64,000 nt of DNA from Fasciola hepatica (GCA_948099385.1 CANUEZ040000167.1:1322001-1386000); one strand, 5' to 3'; numbered from the stretch's first letter, positions 33,440-46,720 are shown. Notes: a model not told the origin generated them from the sequence alone. Program-made: numbers and translations.

Positions 33440-34497
33440 AGCGTAATATTTAAGTACGATGGGCACCTCAAGGGTTCGCACTAGGCACCGTATTGTTTGC
33501 ACCGTTTATAGATCATTTGGCCTCAGTCCTGAAGCGGAAAAACTTCTCGCAAAGGATGTTAAATGAGTGGGGGCTCATGGGAGAGAGGAGCTGAGCAGAA
33601 ACTATCTAGCGTTTGAAACTGGACGCTAGCGTGACTTACCTCTCAGTGCCGGGGAAAATCCAGTTGTCGTCACGGGCAGCGACAAGCCCAGGGGCTGGGC
33701 ATGACCGGGGCACTTTCACTGCGGATCAACAGGGACTTTCCTGCCAGCGTACTTCTTTGGTTAGGCCTCTCTCAGAAAACTGCAGTCCGGCATGGTCACC
33801 CTTCTACAAAGTGGACGCCAACTATTTGAAGGAGGTACGACCTCTTGCAGCGCACGTGGTTGAGGGTCAGATGAGCACAACGTCCGAGCAGACCCCCAGA
33901 CCTCAGAGGTTTCTTCATGGAAAAATGAGACTACGACGGGGTCTCATAGAGATACTCAAGGTAATAAAAAGCTTTTCTGGGCTGAGGTTGATGAGCCTGT
34001 TTCATAAGGCGGTCGACTCCCGAAAAAGCGGTCACGGGAAGCAGCTGACGAATACCAGATCTGAGTTGATAGCTAGATCTCAGTTCTTTAGCAATCGGGT
34101 GGTAAACCACTGGAGTAAGCTTCCGGAAGAGATAGTAGGATTGGGGACCGTCCAGGCATTCAAGGGCTCCTGGTCGTAAGTGGAGCGGGATCCTTTCTGA
34201 AAGCGAGCTCTCATCACGTCTCCAAATGGACGGTTGTGAGCAGTGGGGTCTGTCCAACGTGGCTCACAACTGCAAGTTTCCACTTGTTGTACAATAACTC
34301 AGTGAAAGCTCACGATGTATTATCCTCTGCAGTTGATGTGCGATGAGGTCGTACTGTTGCCCCCCCCCCTATTTTAGAGGGGATTCGATAAAATAAATTA
34401 TGCAGTCGTGGTTGCCCAACCTGATTGCATAAATCCGAAGGAATTCTGGACGCTCGTTTGGCCGTGGTCATTACTTGTCTTGAGCAAACTGAACTGG
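33440..34497 (+). pseudogene. CR1-like RT C-terminal half with T tail, element I
   Basis: It starts at RT motif B, APQGFALGTVLFAPFIDHLA (about 33465-33525). The frame 33613-34179 holds the thumb and C-terminus: LVRPLSENCSPAWSPF (~33755), LRRGLIEILKVIKSFSGL (~33935), RSQFFSNRVVNHWSKLPEEIV (~34085), ending about 34180. About 250 bases later comes the T tail (34428-34497), giving a short 3' UTR, in contrast to families R and S. No catalytic motif C was recovered. A poly-C run of ten lies at about 34362-34371. Confidence 0.72.
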
Positions 34498-34559
34498 AAT
34501 TGACAGAATAGATCCGTGGAGGACCAGCCTTAGGACTAAGACCGCTGTCAAGGGTGCAA

Positions 34560-35400
34560 CATTGCTACCGTCACTAACTGGGTCCTTTCCCAAGTCTACC
34601 CTCCGAACAAGAGATTCATCCATCGAGGAGCTTTTTGCACGAGGCCTTATAGGAGACTCTCTGGTTTGATAGAAAATAAGAAGGCCTCTGTAGGTGGTGT
34701 ACTCTAAAGGTAGAAGTAGAGATTGACGGGCACAAGGTTAGGTTAGTTGCCATCGGGCAATACCTCTGGCCAGCAACGGTCCAGAAAGGACTTAAAAGGA
34801 ACCCCGAATCAGCAGTTACCACCTCAGCCGGTAGATCTTTCCAAGCTTTTGTGGCCGGGGGCCCAAAATCTGGGCTGTAACTGTACTTATTTCTGTTTAA
34901 TTCGCCGGTTTGTGCTCATGGCCCCCAGGTCGAGATTCCGTGGCTGTCGCCACAGTAGGCATTTTATGGTTGATAGCTCTTCGGTCTCCTTGAAGACTTC
35001 TACGGGCTAACGCCTAAGCCTTCTACACTTTAAGGAGAGCATGTCTAACGCCGTGGCCCTCCATGTGCATGGCTCGTTCCTCAAAAACATCTTTCACCTC
35101 TGTGAAATGACTCCGAACTTTTTCCAGTACTGCAACATCTGGCACCACAGTGGGAGACCATGCTTGTACATACAATTCGAGTTGTGGCCTTACTTCCGTT
35201 TTGTGGTGTGAGAGTAGAGCATGAGCTTCTCTAGCCGGATGAAGAGGACATATGTTGAGAATCCTTCCAAACTCTTTACATGCTTTGTGAGCTGCAATTC
35301 TTGAGATATACAGTGGGCAAGTAGAACCTTCGGGAGAAAACATGAGGAATGCCCGGAGGAGGAGAGGGGGACTTCATGAAGCAACATTAACTAACTCTGC
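34560..35400 (-). pseudogene. CR1-like RT C-terminus, fragment K
   Basis: The minus frame 35343-35023 reads KTEVRPQLELYVQAWSPTVV, then PDVAVLEKV and FEERAMHM, the standard CR1 thumb block after the palm. Downstream (about 34830-34780) a piece like PFKSFLDRCW marks the C-terminus. Catalytic motifs are absent. The fragment faces element I tail to tail. Confidence 0.68.
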
Positions 35401-35639
35401 AATTCTCTGGGGGTGGTTCGTGTGTTATTGATTCTCTAGGAAATGTCAAGTCCACTATTTTTGTCGATGCCAAGTCATGCATTCCTGGCAATGAAGAGCT
35501 TGATGCTTATTTTCGTAGAACGAGAGAAGTAAGAAACAGAGCATTAGTGGCGGTTAGCTGGAGAGAAATTAGAACTTTTTGAGCATAGAAAACAGAGACA
35601 GCGGGAAAATACTGCAGATCCCAATATAAGCGGCACACC

Positions 35640-35960
35640 GAAGTTATGGATGCACATGAAGCATTGGGACTGCCCAAAACCATTAGTACTGGAGACTTTG
35701 ACCTACCAAGTCTGAAGCTGAAGCTATTGGGCGGGCCCTCTGAAGAATACTGCAAATTCGTGAGACAGTACGCAAATTCTCCGGCTGTGCTCCCATGGTC
35801 GAATCGCCTAGTGAGGAAAGGAGGAAAGGCGCCCAGGTCTTCCGTGAGTCCTAAAAGGATGCCCATTTGGAAGACTCATTTAGGACTTGGATGAAGTCAG
35901 TCTACACGGCGAAATTCGGAACTGAGCAACTGAGTGGCCGCGCATTGAATCAGGGATAAA
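35640..35960 (+). pseudogene. BEL/Pao gag-like fragment
   Basis: The frame 35646-35894 contains LPSLKLKLLGGPSEEYCKFV followed by RQYANSPA and LPWSNRLV, resembling the gag domain of BEL/Pao elements (a leucine-rich 'LPK-L..F.G.P.EY..F...F' pattern). No other part of that element is recognised next to it. Assignment is by pattern only. Confidence 0.45.
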
Positions 35961-37540
35961 CTGCATGGCCGGCAGCGCAGGAGTTTGCCCTTTGCCGCAG
36001 CACCAGTTACTGCTCTGAGGTCAACGTCCATTCGTAGACTCGAAATGACGGCACTAGTATTAGCTTCGAAAGTAGTGACGATATGGAAAGAGTACTTTAT
36101 CGCGATCGAGTAGGGCATCGTGCACCGGGGAGATCCCGAAATCGTGGTACACTACAGAAGACCTTTTTCTGCCAGTGGAGAACAGAGGTAATGGCTACTT
36201 TGTTGAGCCAAACTAAAATCTGTGTGCAAGCGGACTAAGTAGATTTCGAGCTACCCCTTGCCTAGTGGTTCTGCATTTCACTCAACTTTAACCCCCTCAC
36301 ATATTCAAGATTATTTGCCTACTGTAATGGATAGCGGAAGTATACTCATTTCTATTTTTTATGCAACTTCCACAAATGAGACAAAAGACCCATTCGTCAA
36401 AATTTCGCTTGGACCGTTCAAAAGATCTCAGTAAGGTCACTGCGGTCTTTGTAGGGGAAAATTTACTAATTCTTTATAAAGTAGCCTTTCCTGCATTTTC
36501 TGCGCATAAAAATACCACCAAAGTTTCTTACTGGTATCGGTGCTTGACCAACTTCCGTTTTAATGTGTTTTGATACATTCCATCTCACAGTCGCTTTCAA
36601 AGGCCATTTATAATCAAAAACCTTTACCAGTTGCCTCAAGAAGTTTGGTAGCAATTTTGCGTAGTTCCTCTGCTTCTCAACCTTTTCGTTTTGCGTGATA
36701 TCCAACGGTCACCCAAACGTTTCTTTGCATTGATTTCTCCAAGCAACTTGTGATCAAATTACTTCAACCTTTTGGTAAAATAATCCGTTTTCTGCTTGGG
36801 ATATGTAGCCTAATCTGTTGCAGTAATACTTTCGATCCTGGAACATCTGCATTCTAATTGGATGTCTTAGTGTGTGCGTTCATCTTCTGATGGTTGCACC
36901 GAACCCGAGTTTTGCGGCGGAAGTCAGAGATGACTTGCCCTGAATTTTGAAAATGATGACAATAATGGCAACCTAGGATACACGCAGCAGATGCAGAAAT
37001 GTAGTGACCGCGGACACTGACAGTCAGCTTTTTTCAGGTAGGGTGAAAGTCTCGACCCCATCCTGAACCTTAGACAGAGGTTTTCGCCGTAGGATTTTGG
37101 CTGGCTTTGCGACGAACATACACTGAAAATCTCCCCAAAGGTTCAATGTGTTTTGTAAATCGCGATTCTTGTGACCTAGGGCACATATATGCACAGTAGT
37201 TGGTAAAGCGCCTGTTTTATCTCAGCCGTGGCCGCTAGGCTCCGCTTGGATGGTTCAGAGAGGTAAGCCGTCCGAACTCCAAGGTCCACGATATCTGTGG
37301 CCAGAGTTAGCATTTGTGAGTCACTAGAGTCTATATATTTTAAATCGTCATCGAGACCTATAGCCAGGGGACCGCACTTTTACACATGGAGTAGCGGCTT
37401 CCACCGGGTGGTCCAAGCGTGAAACCTGTTTAGGTCCTCTTAAGGGCAAGAGGCGCCTGTTTCGCCTATTGGTTCAAGGTCGTCTGCAATGGGGTAACCT
37501 GGGTTTTTCGCAACATCGATTAGACCGTTCACATAATTTA
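35961..37540. other. Unassigned sequence
   Basis: I recognise nothing firm. The minus frame 36705-36466 (KLLPNFLRQLVKVFDYKW) looks protein-like but matches no family I can name. The segment may include old repeat debris. Confidence 0.45.
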
Positions 37541-37544
37541 CGAA

Positions 37545-40500
37545 TAGGAGGCAGGGTCATGTCGGGTCAGTTCAGTTCGGTCCAGCTCCCTTTGCATGGG
37601 GCGAAAAAAGCCGGAATCAGTCGTGCGTCTCCAACGTTGAGGTGTCAGCCACAGGACTTGAGGCTCGAGCCAGCTAAGTAAATCAAGTCGATTCAGGTCA
37701 CGGGAAAAAGATTGCGGCGTACCAAGTTTCTTCAGGTTCTGGCACTGTGAGCTCCTTGGGCCACTGGGTGCCGCGGCAAATAAAAGAATATTCTTCAGTG
37801 ATCCGTCGAGAATAAACGGAAGAGGGGCCTCTCCATAGCTGTGCCCTAATGTGAGCAGCGCCACGGAACCACTGTACATCGATGAATTTCAGCTACCAAC
37901 CCATCTACCTCAGGGACAGAAGTTACGATAGTAGGAACTCGGGGGTGGTGGAGGATGTGGAATGGTACTGTTAGAAGAGTGTCAGACAAAAGGAAATGGA
38001 AGAGGCAATGACGAAGTTCGAAGGTAGAGAGGTGGGAACGGAGGAAAAAGGCCCAGGGCAAGAGTTTATCAAGGAATTACGGCGGTAAAAGCGGTAATAA
38101 GGACAGAAGTATAAGAGGGAGTATAATGGGTGGATTGATTGCCTATCTACTGGTTCTGGCAAACAAACCACCCCAGCAGTTGTCCATACGACCTATAACT
38201 CCATAAACTGTTCAGCGATTAGAGCTCTCATCGGGAGCCGGTTTCGGTCGTTCACGACTCCGATGGCGAGAGAATTTAATCCCCGGGCGTTTCGGAACCT
38301 TCTCCTTCGTCAACTTCATTTGGTACCCTCTGGTGGCAGCACGATCACTGAGAGGCCGTAGCTGTGTAGCCAACCCCCGAATCCAGCACACTCATAGCGG
38401 ATCTTAAAAGCCTCTTTTATGTCTCTCTGAACCTCCTGATCTCCAGCGGGGGCACTCCCAATGCCTCAAGTTTCTTTCCTTAGGTGAGGCCCCCTAGACT
38501 TGAAAACTACCCGGCAAAAAGTCGATAAACCTGTGTCCAGAAGCTTGTTGTATCCTACCGGAAGGGGCCACCAAGCCGGGACACAACATTTCTGGTGCGG
38601 TTGAATGAAAGCCTTCTGATACTGCAATGAAACCCGAGGTTTTCTGAAAGCGTCTGTTATTTTAAGCCGATAGTGTTCCCTGAAGGCCTTTCGCGCTGCC
38701 GCACAGCACTGCTCTCTAGATCAGAAACTGCCGGATGTGGTTATCCCAAGGCTCTTTGCCTTTGCCAATTTCGTGATCTCAGTGCGCCCACTTGCCTCTC
38801 CAAAGTACCTAGGCGGTTGAGGGCCCTTACCATCTACTAAGAGGATGCAATTTGCGGCAATAAGTAGTAAGTCCCAGATCACCGATCCGCGATACAATGT
38901 GTTCAGACCTTGCTGCATGGAATCTGTTGCTACGGAACCAACTAACTTTGCATCACTTGCAAACGCGGGGCACAAACTTCCGGGGACTATGATCAAGTGT
39001 TTCACGAGCAAGGGTGGCAATAATGATGCTAATAAAAACAGCAATGGTTTATTTCTGGAGCACCCGAAGCATGCCTGGCTACATGGTCATGTGGTACAGG
39101 CGAGGCCACAGTGAGGATCATTAAATACCCCAAAGGGACTGTGTAGTATGAAAGAAGGTGGAGGTTTCAGTGGTCACATGAAGAACATAGGTCCAAGGAC
39201 GGAGTCCTGAGGCAAGCAGATCGGTGAACTCCATTCCCGGGGCATGCCATCCTCCAACTTGCCTGAGAAAGTCCTGCCCGTGGTGGACCGTTTGAACCAC
39301 GCAAACGTTTTCAAAGACAGGCCGAAGGCACTCTTCATCAGCAATAAGCTGTGGCTAGCTGAGTCTAGTGCATTCTGGAAGTCGAGGTAACAAACTTCCA
39401 CCCTGTCCTCCTGGCCCAACTCCCGGATAAACTAGCCCGCGAAAAAGATGAGATTTGTCAAGCGGGATCTACGGCGAATGAACTCACGCTGGTTTGTCGC
39501 TATCAGCCTCTGGGCAGTCACCAGGTTTGCTTTCCTGCCTAGCAAAATCCTTCCGGTCACCTTCAGCGGTACAGCTGTTAAACTAACAGGCCTGTAGTTG
39601 AGACAGGTCACTTCCCCGGGCTTGGTCTATTGGGGTTACCGTCGACTTGGGCCACTCCTGGAGTAGGCGACGCTCGTCAAGGGATGCCTTGAGCAGCTTG
39701 ATCAGAGACTGAGTCAAAAGCCCCGTCGGAAGCTGGACGATTGACAGATAGATGCCACCGGGCTCCGCTGCCTTGGTCCGTACCAAGCAGCTCAGAACCA
39801 TGAGCACCTTATACGCAGTAATGGCTGACTCTGGAATATGGGGTGCAGCCGCGGAGGAGACCCGAGAAAGGCCTGAAGTCCTCTTATCTTGCATAAACAC
39901 CTGCTGGTGGTTGCACGAAGGGAATAATGCCATCTCCAGATTGCTCGTCTGCCCAACCCTGGGAATCTCTCACTTCCAAGGGCCACTGTTAGGATTCCCT
40001 TAGACGGCACGTAATTGTAATGCTTCTTCCGGTTTATTTTGCTGTTCTTGGTTTATTGTTCCCAATACTTCCTTCTGAACTCGTTTTGAACCTTATCTGA
40101 CCAAGCCTTTTCTGCTAAACACTGCAGGTAACTTCTCTGCCCATCACTGTTTCGGCATCTAGTCCAGGCACATTTCTTCCTCTAGATAGCCTCACGGACG
40201 CGACTAGTCCTCCACGAGTGGGCATTCCTCCGACGAAGCTTCCTGAGGGGGTCTACTCTGCCAGTGAGTGACAAGAGGTTGCCCTAAATGTTCCTCAAAA
40301 ACCGTCTCATGAAATCCTCACCTTGTTCAACCTTCCTTTCAGTTTCAGCCCCCAGCTCCTTCAGCACTGCCTGGTTTACCAGGAGGCAGCTAAGCTTCTC
40401 ATTGTCCCGAGGTTCCAGTCTAACCGGATATGGTGTTAAGCGAAGAGCTCCGCGGTCACTGTTCCCCAGTAGAACCTCAACTCGAGGGTCTGAAACGTCC

Positions 40501-40960
40501 TGCGGACACCTCGTGATGCAAATTTCCTGGGTAGCTGGAAGTTGCCCTAGCCTCCACCTGGTCTCCTCGGTAACACGATGGGTCAGACCCATGCCATATA
40601 GGAGGCTTAGCAGACGGTAGTCGACAGAGTACCCAGGAGCTACTTCGTTCACTTAGCCTACTTACGGAGCGTCAAGGCCTCCAGCTATCACAAATCCCCC
40701 CAAAAGATACCTGAGATAAGTTATGAGTATTGCATTAGATGATCGTCTTCAACTGTTAGAGGCGACGACCGCGGTAAATAAGCCAATCTCAGTTTTGCGC
40801 GGCAAGCCGGGGGGGGGCAAACGAAGAACCTAGTATGTGGGGAAGGTGCAGTTCGAATCCATTCCGCATCCCGGATTCCCGTAGCAGCGAGTTTCGAGAT
40901 GAATCCTACCGGGCTGCGACTTCTGTGATTGCTCCACGCTCCTCTTGCTTACTTTCTAGA
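37545..40960 (-). pseudogene. CR1-like endonuclease-RT with T-type 3' end, element D
   Basis: Minus strand: endonuclease remnants (VIAGGLDAP, a ruined GDFN, at about 40690; LLGNSDRGALRL at about 40470 with Arg for the catalytic His) and a basic linker. RT follows as KAAEPGGIYLSIVQLPTG (about 39760), motif A VCYLDFQNALDSASHSLLL (about 39390), and motif B PQDSVLGPMFF (about 39190). Then come an inserted 3' tail, motif C as AFASDAKLVGSV (about 38955; FADD changed to FASD), the thumb (about 38600), and a C-terminus with GVVNDRNRLP near 38270. A weak T tail near 37560-37650 closes it. Dead by several criteria. Confidence 0.72.
39005..39165 (-). repeat. 5'-truncated family R/S 3' tail inserted in element D
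   Basis: On the minus strand this reads a CATG-rich stretch, then ggcatgcttcgggtgctcc, agaaataaacc and a TTATTA-like end. That is the same signature that closes family R. It sits between RT motifs B and C of element D, where only about 25 codons are expected, so it is a ~150-base insertion. Confidence 0.65.
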
Positions 40961-41159
40961 CAAAAATGATTCGGGCTCACTTCGCTATCGGGAGAGTGTG
41001 GCAGTTACACAGTTCACATCAGATCACAGGATATGGAGCATTGATCCGAACTGGTAACCAGTTTCCTCCCCCGAGCCTCCGAAGATCAGAATACGGTGTG
41101 ACAGAAAAGCGAAAATTGGTAGTATTTGACGAAAACACCGCGTATAGGTGGGAGCCCAA

Positions 41160-41238
41160 CCAGCGTACATGCAGCGAAGGAGGTTTTTGTCCTGCGAATG
41201 GCTGCGGCCACTACCTGTGCTATGCAAGCTGAGTTGAA
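41160..41238 (+). repeat. CR1 T tail, copy 3
   Basis: Matches 5990-6068 and 34428-34497 (gaaggaggtttttgtcctgc, ..ggccactacctgtgctatgc, aagctgagttgaac). The CR1 body expected upstream is not recognisable. Confidence 0.5.
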
Positions 41239-41539
41239 CATTCGTTCCACTGGTCGTGACTATGCAGTGGGTTTCTAGTTGCCCTACCGTCCATTTCTTC
41301 TACCTCAAAACCAAAAGCCCTCAGCAGTAGCACGTCCAACCTCAAATCAAACTGATCCATGAAACTAAACAAGGTGCCACGCAGGCTTTGTCAAATGCTA
41401 GATCTCGAAGCCTATGTTCTTTGGATCTCTCCCTCTAGAATGCTGCTGCTGTGCTAGCGTTGGACATACTGAAGGAATTCTCTCTTTTCTCCGCATATAC
41501 GGACAAGACTGTGGTGCTGGCGAAGGATGTGAAGGAAGA

Positions 41540-42990
41540 GAATAAAAAGCGGAAAGTAGAAATAAGCTAAAAATTTGGTAACACCCCTGGAACATGATTC
41601 TGCTGGGTTGTCGGCAGATTTGGTATGCTGCCACTCACCCGCAGTGGTTCCGTCGTGCTTGGCCGTCAGACTGTTAGCTACGAGGGCACCAAAGAGGCTC
41701 TTGAAGTGAATGACGTGGTACAACAAAAAATTGTCCAGTCTGTCCGAAGCCTGGCTGAACAGCTATTAGAATTGCGGCACCTTGATCGCTTGTACAGCCT
41801 TACCAGCCAACACAGCTGCACTTTGTTTGGGGCGCAAGGTACAGATCGACTTGAGATGAGTGACGTGGGCCTCGGCAAACAGGTTCCTTAGGGGTGTAGC
41901 GTCCATCACCCAGACACGAACACCCGTACACTATGGTCCCGTAGCCAACTTGAGACGCATCAGAAAAGGCGTGCAACTCTTCCGTTTGGTTCGTACGATT
42001 GAAAGGAAACCAACGATGGATCCGGATGTCTCCTAGTTTCCTCAGTGTGACTATGAACTCCTCCCAGTTTAGCCTGTCTTTCGTGGCAAGTGGCTGGTTC
42101 TAGTTGACTCTCTTCCGACAAAGCCGCTGCGGTACAGATTTTCCGGGCAGAAACCACGGGGAAACGAGACCGAGTGGATCAAACGGACTGGAGACGGCTA
42201 AAGCCACTCTCCGGCCCGTAACTGGCTGATCCGGGACGATCAGTTCTCAGCATACCTCTACATTCTCAGGGTGAGTTCCGTTAGGAGCGGTGTGCCATTC
42301 AAACCCCGGGCCCTTTATGCTTTGTTGTTGTCCGAAATAACATCCAAAACCCCAGAATGTTTTGTATCCATTTCGTGGGCTGAAACACACCTTTCTTTAG
42401 CAACTCGGTCAGTCCATCCAGATGGGGTAAGGCCGTGGCGAGGTCAAACGACCCAAGGTGGTGGTCAACGTAGACGTTGTGGTCTACACTACTTGTCACC
42501 CCTTGGCTCACCGATACTCCGCACCTGGCGGAGGTCGCCAGTGGGGCATTGATGGCACAGAAGGGTGATGACACCACCCCGGATTGATGAACAGCCATCC
42601 CAAATTGCACCACGGATTGGTCCATGCCGTCCTTGCCCCACCAGAAGACCGGTAATTCATCTCCATCCCCCGCTGGTAACTTTATCTGTAAAACAATTTC
42701 TCGTATGTCGGCCAAAATCACTACTTTACCCGGCCGAAAGCGGCACGGAACTTTATTCAACTGGGCTGTCTAGTCTGGTCCTAGTATAAAGCAGTGGTTT
42801 AGTGACCTTCCCTGGACCTCTGATGGGCAGCCAAAGACAACCCAGCCTCCGCTACGTATTCAGTTTGATTCAAAACCGGTTGAGGACCAGTTGCGTGTTG
42901 GGTGATTATGGGTAACATTGCCGTTTGCTGTGTGATGCCAGGGAGACAGATACGTATGCACCCTTGCCCATGAGCTGACATCGCCTTCTT
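41540..42990 (-). pseudogene. BEL/Pao RT-RNase H fragment L
   Basis: Minus strand: RT in the frame 42760-42299, with NKVPCRFRPGKVVILADI, VFWWGKDGMDQSV and HQSGVVSSPFCA. The catalytic region reads YVDHHLGSFD, where YVDD is expected (His for the second Asp). The LTELLKKGVFQPTKW helix follows. At 42157-41960 comes the LGGVH block, and at about 41690-41600 an RNase H-like stretch, ALVANSLTAKHDGTTAG, then EWQHTKSADNPAESCSRGV. Upstream, about 42980-42800, a poorer AAHQRSREGH piece belongs to the RT fingers. Gag, protease and integrase are not seen. Confidence 0.78.
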
Positions 42991-43620
42991 CTTACCTTCG
43001 GTCTCCTGATGTTAGACTTCCTCAGTATCCTACGGGACTCTTTTAAGCCATATATTGGCTTTGGCAGCCTATTCTCATACCTCACATTTTTTTCGGCTTC
43101 CGCGGTCGTGGTTCGATGACTCCCTTCATCACATCACACTGTGACCGTGATTAGGCGAATTGGGAGCCAACCGGAGTGCAAAATAAGTCGGCCCTGGTTT
43201 TTTGGCTTTGTAGGAACCCTCCGCCAGGCCAAAGATCACCGCTAAATTATAGTATTATTTGGGCGGTAAGGGTAGCGTTTAGCTGCCTAGGATTCCCGCT
43301 TACGCCGGTCCCCTCTCATATGGTTCTATTTCACATGTCACAGCGGCTGGGCTGTGCTCGGCCGTAGGCTTTTTAGTCCGTAGTAGTGTCACGGAAAAGT
43401 GTGGGCAGCAGACATGAAAATATAAATGCCCCGCTCTACCTGAAAGGCCTATCAAACTTGGTCCCAACTTACTCTCGTAAGGTAGCATGAGAGGTTGGAA
43501 TTGAGCATCGTCATCATCCTAGTGTCACCGGATGCCCTGGCCCCCTGATTTACCGGTGGAAACATCTTGTTCCAGTTACAAGCACTACAGGTCTGGTCAC
43601 TCAGGGATCATGAAGCAGTC
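42991..43620. other. Unassigned sequence
   Basis: Nothing is recognised. It lies just past the C-terminus of element C and may hold that element's 3' UTR, but no T, R or S tail is visible. Confidence 0.45.
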
Positions 43621-43624
43621 TGCC

Positions 43625-46600
43625 ATTCCGCACCCGGTCTGCAAAAACGGTCCCATCGAGCATCTAAATTTTTCTTGGACTCAGCGACCGTCTGAGCCTC
43701 CACCACCGAGGCTGGAAGCTCATTTCACCGATTTAGTACCCGTTGGGCGAAGAAAAGCTTTCCAACCACGGTACTGCAAAGGCGTTTTGCAAGCCCCAGT
43801 TCATTCCTCCTAAGCCTTACACCTGTGTGTTCTTGGGAGCACCTGAAGTCCCTCCCCCTCAAGTCTGAGGAGTGTCTTGCAATCCCAGAAGCCTCAATGA
43901 GGTCCTTGTTTACCTTCCTTCGTTCCGGGATATGGGCTATAGTTCTTTGAGCCTCGCTTCGCAGGGCCGACCTAAGAGTGCAATAAACATTTGTGTGAAT
44001 ATGCTTTGCGCAGGTTAAATACTTTCCTGTCCCCGGTAAGATTAGGAGGCTGAGCTTGAAGGGCATACATCGAGGAAGGCCTTGTGCAGGTTGTACAGAG
44101 GTGCAATGGTACCCACGGCTTATGCTAGGCAGCAGTTCTCATTAGTTGTGAGAGGGCATTGGTCCCTCTCTTTTCGGGCCCCGGGCATTGCTTCTCGGGT
44201 TTGAAATGAACGGTCAAAAATATCCCTGGATCTATGACAGCATTAGTCCTTTCGATGCACACCCAATCACCTCTATCCTCAAGTACCCCAGGTTAGCCTA
44301 AGGGATCTCCTCGGTGACTTGCTTCCTCTTGTTCGTGTTAGGTGGGAGCTGTGGCTCTGTGCGCCACTGACATACCCCACCAAGATCGTCCTTTGGGGCA
44401 CATTCCCGGGATTTTCTACTATCTTTACGCTGTCAGAAAACGTGAATTGTGGGCGGTCAATTTCACGGGCTAAGTCGTTCATATACCACAGAGGCAAAAG
44501 AGGTTCCACCGCCAACCCCTGCGAAACCCCACTGGCCGTAAAGTACCCGTGTGGAGGTCCTCCCCAGTCATTGTCACAAACTTGCACTGCTGAGACTATG
44601 CTGCTCGTCTCATTGATCCTCGCACAAATGCAGCATACACCAACCACTACATTTGAACATTGGTGTAGGTTATGCTCATGCTTCGTGGCATCCCTTAAAT
44701 TTGAACTCTGACTGACATGATGATCGTATCGGTCAGTGATCTGTGCCGAAATCTGGCTCTTGTTGGTAGACGATATGGTCGTAAAGTTGACGTTTGTACA
44801 AAATTCACATGCCTATGATTTGTTAATTTAGTACCGCAGAGTCAGCCGACCAATCTTGCTGTGGCTTTGGGATTCCTCAATTGGGCTACGTTTTACACAT
44901 GACCGGAATAACCTTTACTTTAGAGGCCCTATCCAAATTGAACCCATGTTCCTCTGACCATGCGTAAAAACTTCTTTTCCTGAAATCCCGGCTATCCAGT
45001 CACCCAGAAACAGGTCGATTCCACAGGCTCGAAGCTTGTGCGCAAGTAGCCCGCGGTTTACAGAATTTAAGGCTTTCCCGAAGTCCGAATAACAGACCTT
45101 TACCTTCTTGCGATTGTCAAGTCTCCTTGATGCGGTTCGTTATATACGGCCCCTCTTTTTCATAAGCTAATATTGGTATACATCATTTAATTTACCCCGT
45201 CCTATGAAGGGAACCGTGCGGTTTCTTGGAACCCTTTTTGGGACTTTCCACGACAAAGACGTCAAACTTACTGGTATATAGTTGGAAACCCGTATGGGTT
45301 AGCATCACTTGCACCAGTTTCAGTCACATGGCAGCTGACATTCGCGCATAGACGGATTGAATAGCTGGGTAAGAGGTTAGGCCAGCAGGCCTGCCAATGG
45401 GTTCTGCAGGGCCGGTCACGGTTCATCTGAGTCTGCTGCCTTACTTAGTTCCAATCTTTCTGGTCCCCGTTCAACGTCTCCTTCTTCAATTGGGACGGAT
45501 GGCATATCTGTCCCGGTGAATAAAGAGGGACTAGGAGCATTCCCAGTAACAGGATTTCGAGCAATACGTAGCGGAATTCCCATCAATCCCGAAAGTACAG
45601 CAAGGTTGATTCGCCGTTTCTACGGTAATGAATTAATAAATGAACAACCTTGTTAAATATATGCACACCTCAAATATGAGATCACAAAGGCTCGAGACGG
45701 GATCCGGGCTCATAGTGTGAGACAGATGAGCACGTTAACTGCACAGATCCATCCGGGATATGACCAGGTCTCGAGCTGGACGCGAATAAACAGAGGTCAA
45801 GCCACAACGGGGTAAATGGTGGGAAACCAGTAAAATATGGTTGAGTATTTTGGCGAAATCGGAAAAGAGCAGTGGTCCCGAAAGATTGTCCACAACTGGT
45901 TGTTACACCCTTATCACTGTCATCACCATACACTCCTTCATAGTAGTGAAGTAACACAAAGACAACGCCTTCAACCTCCTCGGCATTCTCGCCCCTAAAG
46001 TGTTTATCGCTACCAGCCGCGACTTTTAGGGCTTACTTTGACCGGGCATAGTTAAAACACGCTTTTGTGTTGCTTTTGACTCCTTTTTCTATTCTGTCTC
46101 TGTACTGTCGTCTGCGCACTGGTTAGGCCCTCAAAGTCTTTCCGCGAGCCGTCATACACTGCCGTAGCATTGTTTCTTCAAGCCTGTGCTTTCCGTGCCC
46201 GATCAATTCGCACTAACTGTGCAAAGGTACCCAGAAGGGATACAAGGTTCCCTTCGAGACGGCTCTGCTTCTTTTCAAAGCCGTCAGTTTAGTTTCACCT
46301 TCACTTCCACCAGCTCCTTGGTTTTTGGTCCACCCTGTCTGCAGCAGTGTTTTTCCGGTCGTGTGCATTCAACTGCCGCCAGTTTGATGCCGATCATCCT
46401 GAGATCGATATCCCCAAGTGTGTTGCGATTACCACTGAACCCAAGTCCCTTTCGTAATTCGTCAACATCAAGTCCAGTATGGCTTTGTCCTGCTTGGCTT
46501 GCGATACTGGTGTGGACAAAAGTAGGACGTCAATCAGGTTCGCTTGTGAGTTTATATCATTGGAGTTTGGCGCAAAGCATCTCGAACGAGACACCTGTGT

Positions 46601-46720
46601 TGCAAAAGAAATGACTGTTGATTTACGGGGAGCAGTGGCGTCGCTAAAAGTACAAAGTTTAACATCCGGTGAAACGGGACTTACAGTGAGCACGCTAGAC
46701 CAGATGATTCAGTTGGAAAT
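43625..46720 (-). pseudogene. CR1-like endonuclease-RT, element C
   Basis: Minus strand: endonuclease C-terminal part (AILDLMLTNYERDLGSVVIA, about 46480-46410; the SDH motif is ruined as SIS) and a linker with CFNYARSK and LLHYYEGVYGDDSD (about 46060-45900). RT motif A is VKVCYSDFGKALNSVNRGLL (about 45100). Motif B is the GVSQGLAVEPLLPLWYMNDLA stretch (about 44510), shortened here in quotation, and motif C is FTFSDSVKIVE (about 44425; FADD changed to FSDS). The C-terminus is RKVNKDLIEASGI (about 43900), LFFAQRVLNR (43755) and ASVVEAQTVAESKKNLDARW (about 43660). At least four frameshifts. Confidence 0.75.

Noticed and set aside
36466..36705. Protein-like minus-strand frame (KLLPNFLRQLVKVFDYKW)
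   Set aside because: No family recognised and no neighbouring support; left as unassigned.
40845..40866. tRNA-like B box (gttcgaatcc)
   Set aside because: No cloverleaf or A box at the right distance could be formed, and the bases fall in the endonuclease remnant of element D; chance match.
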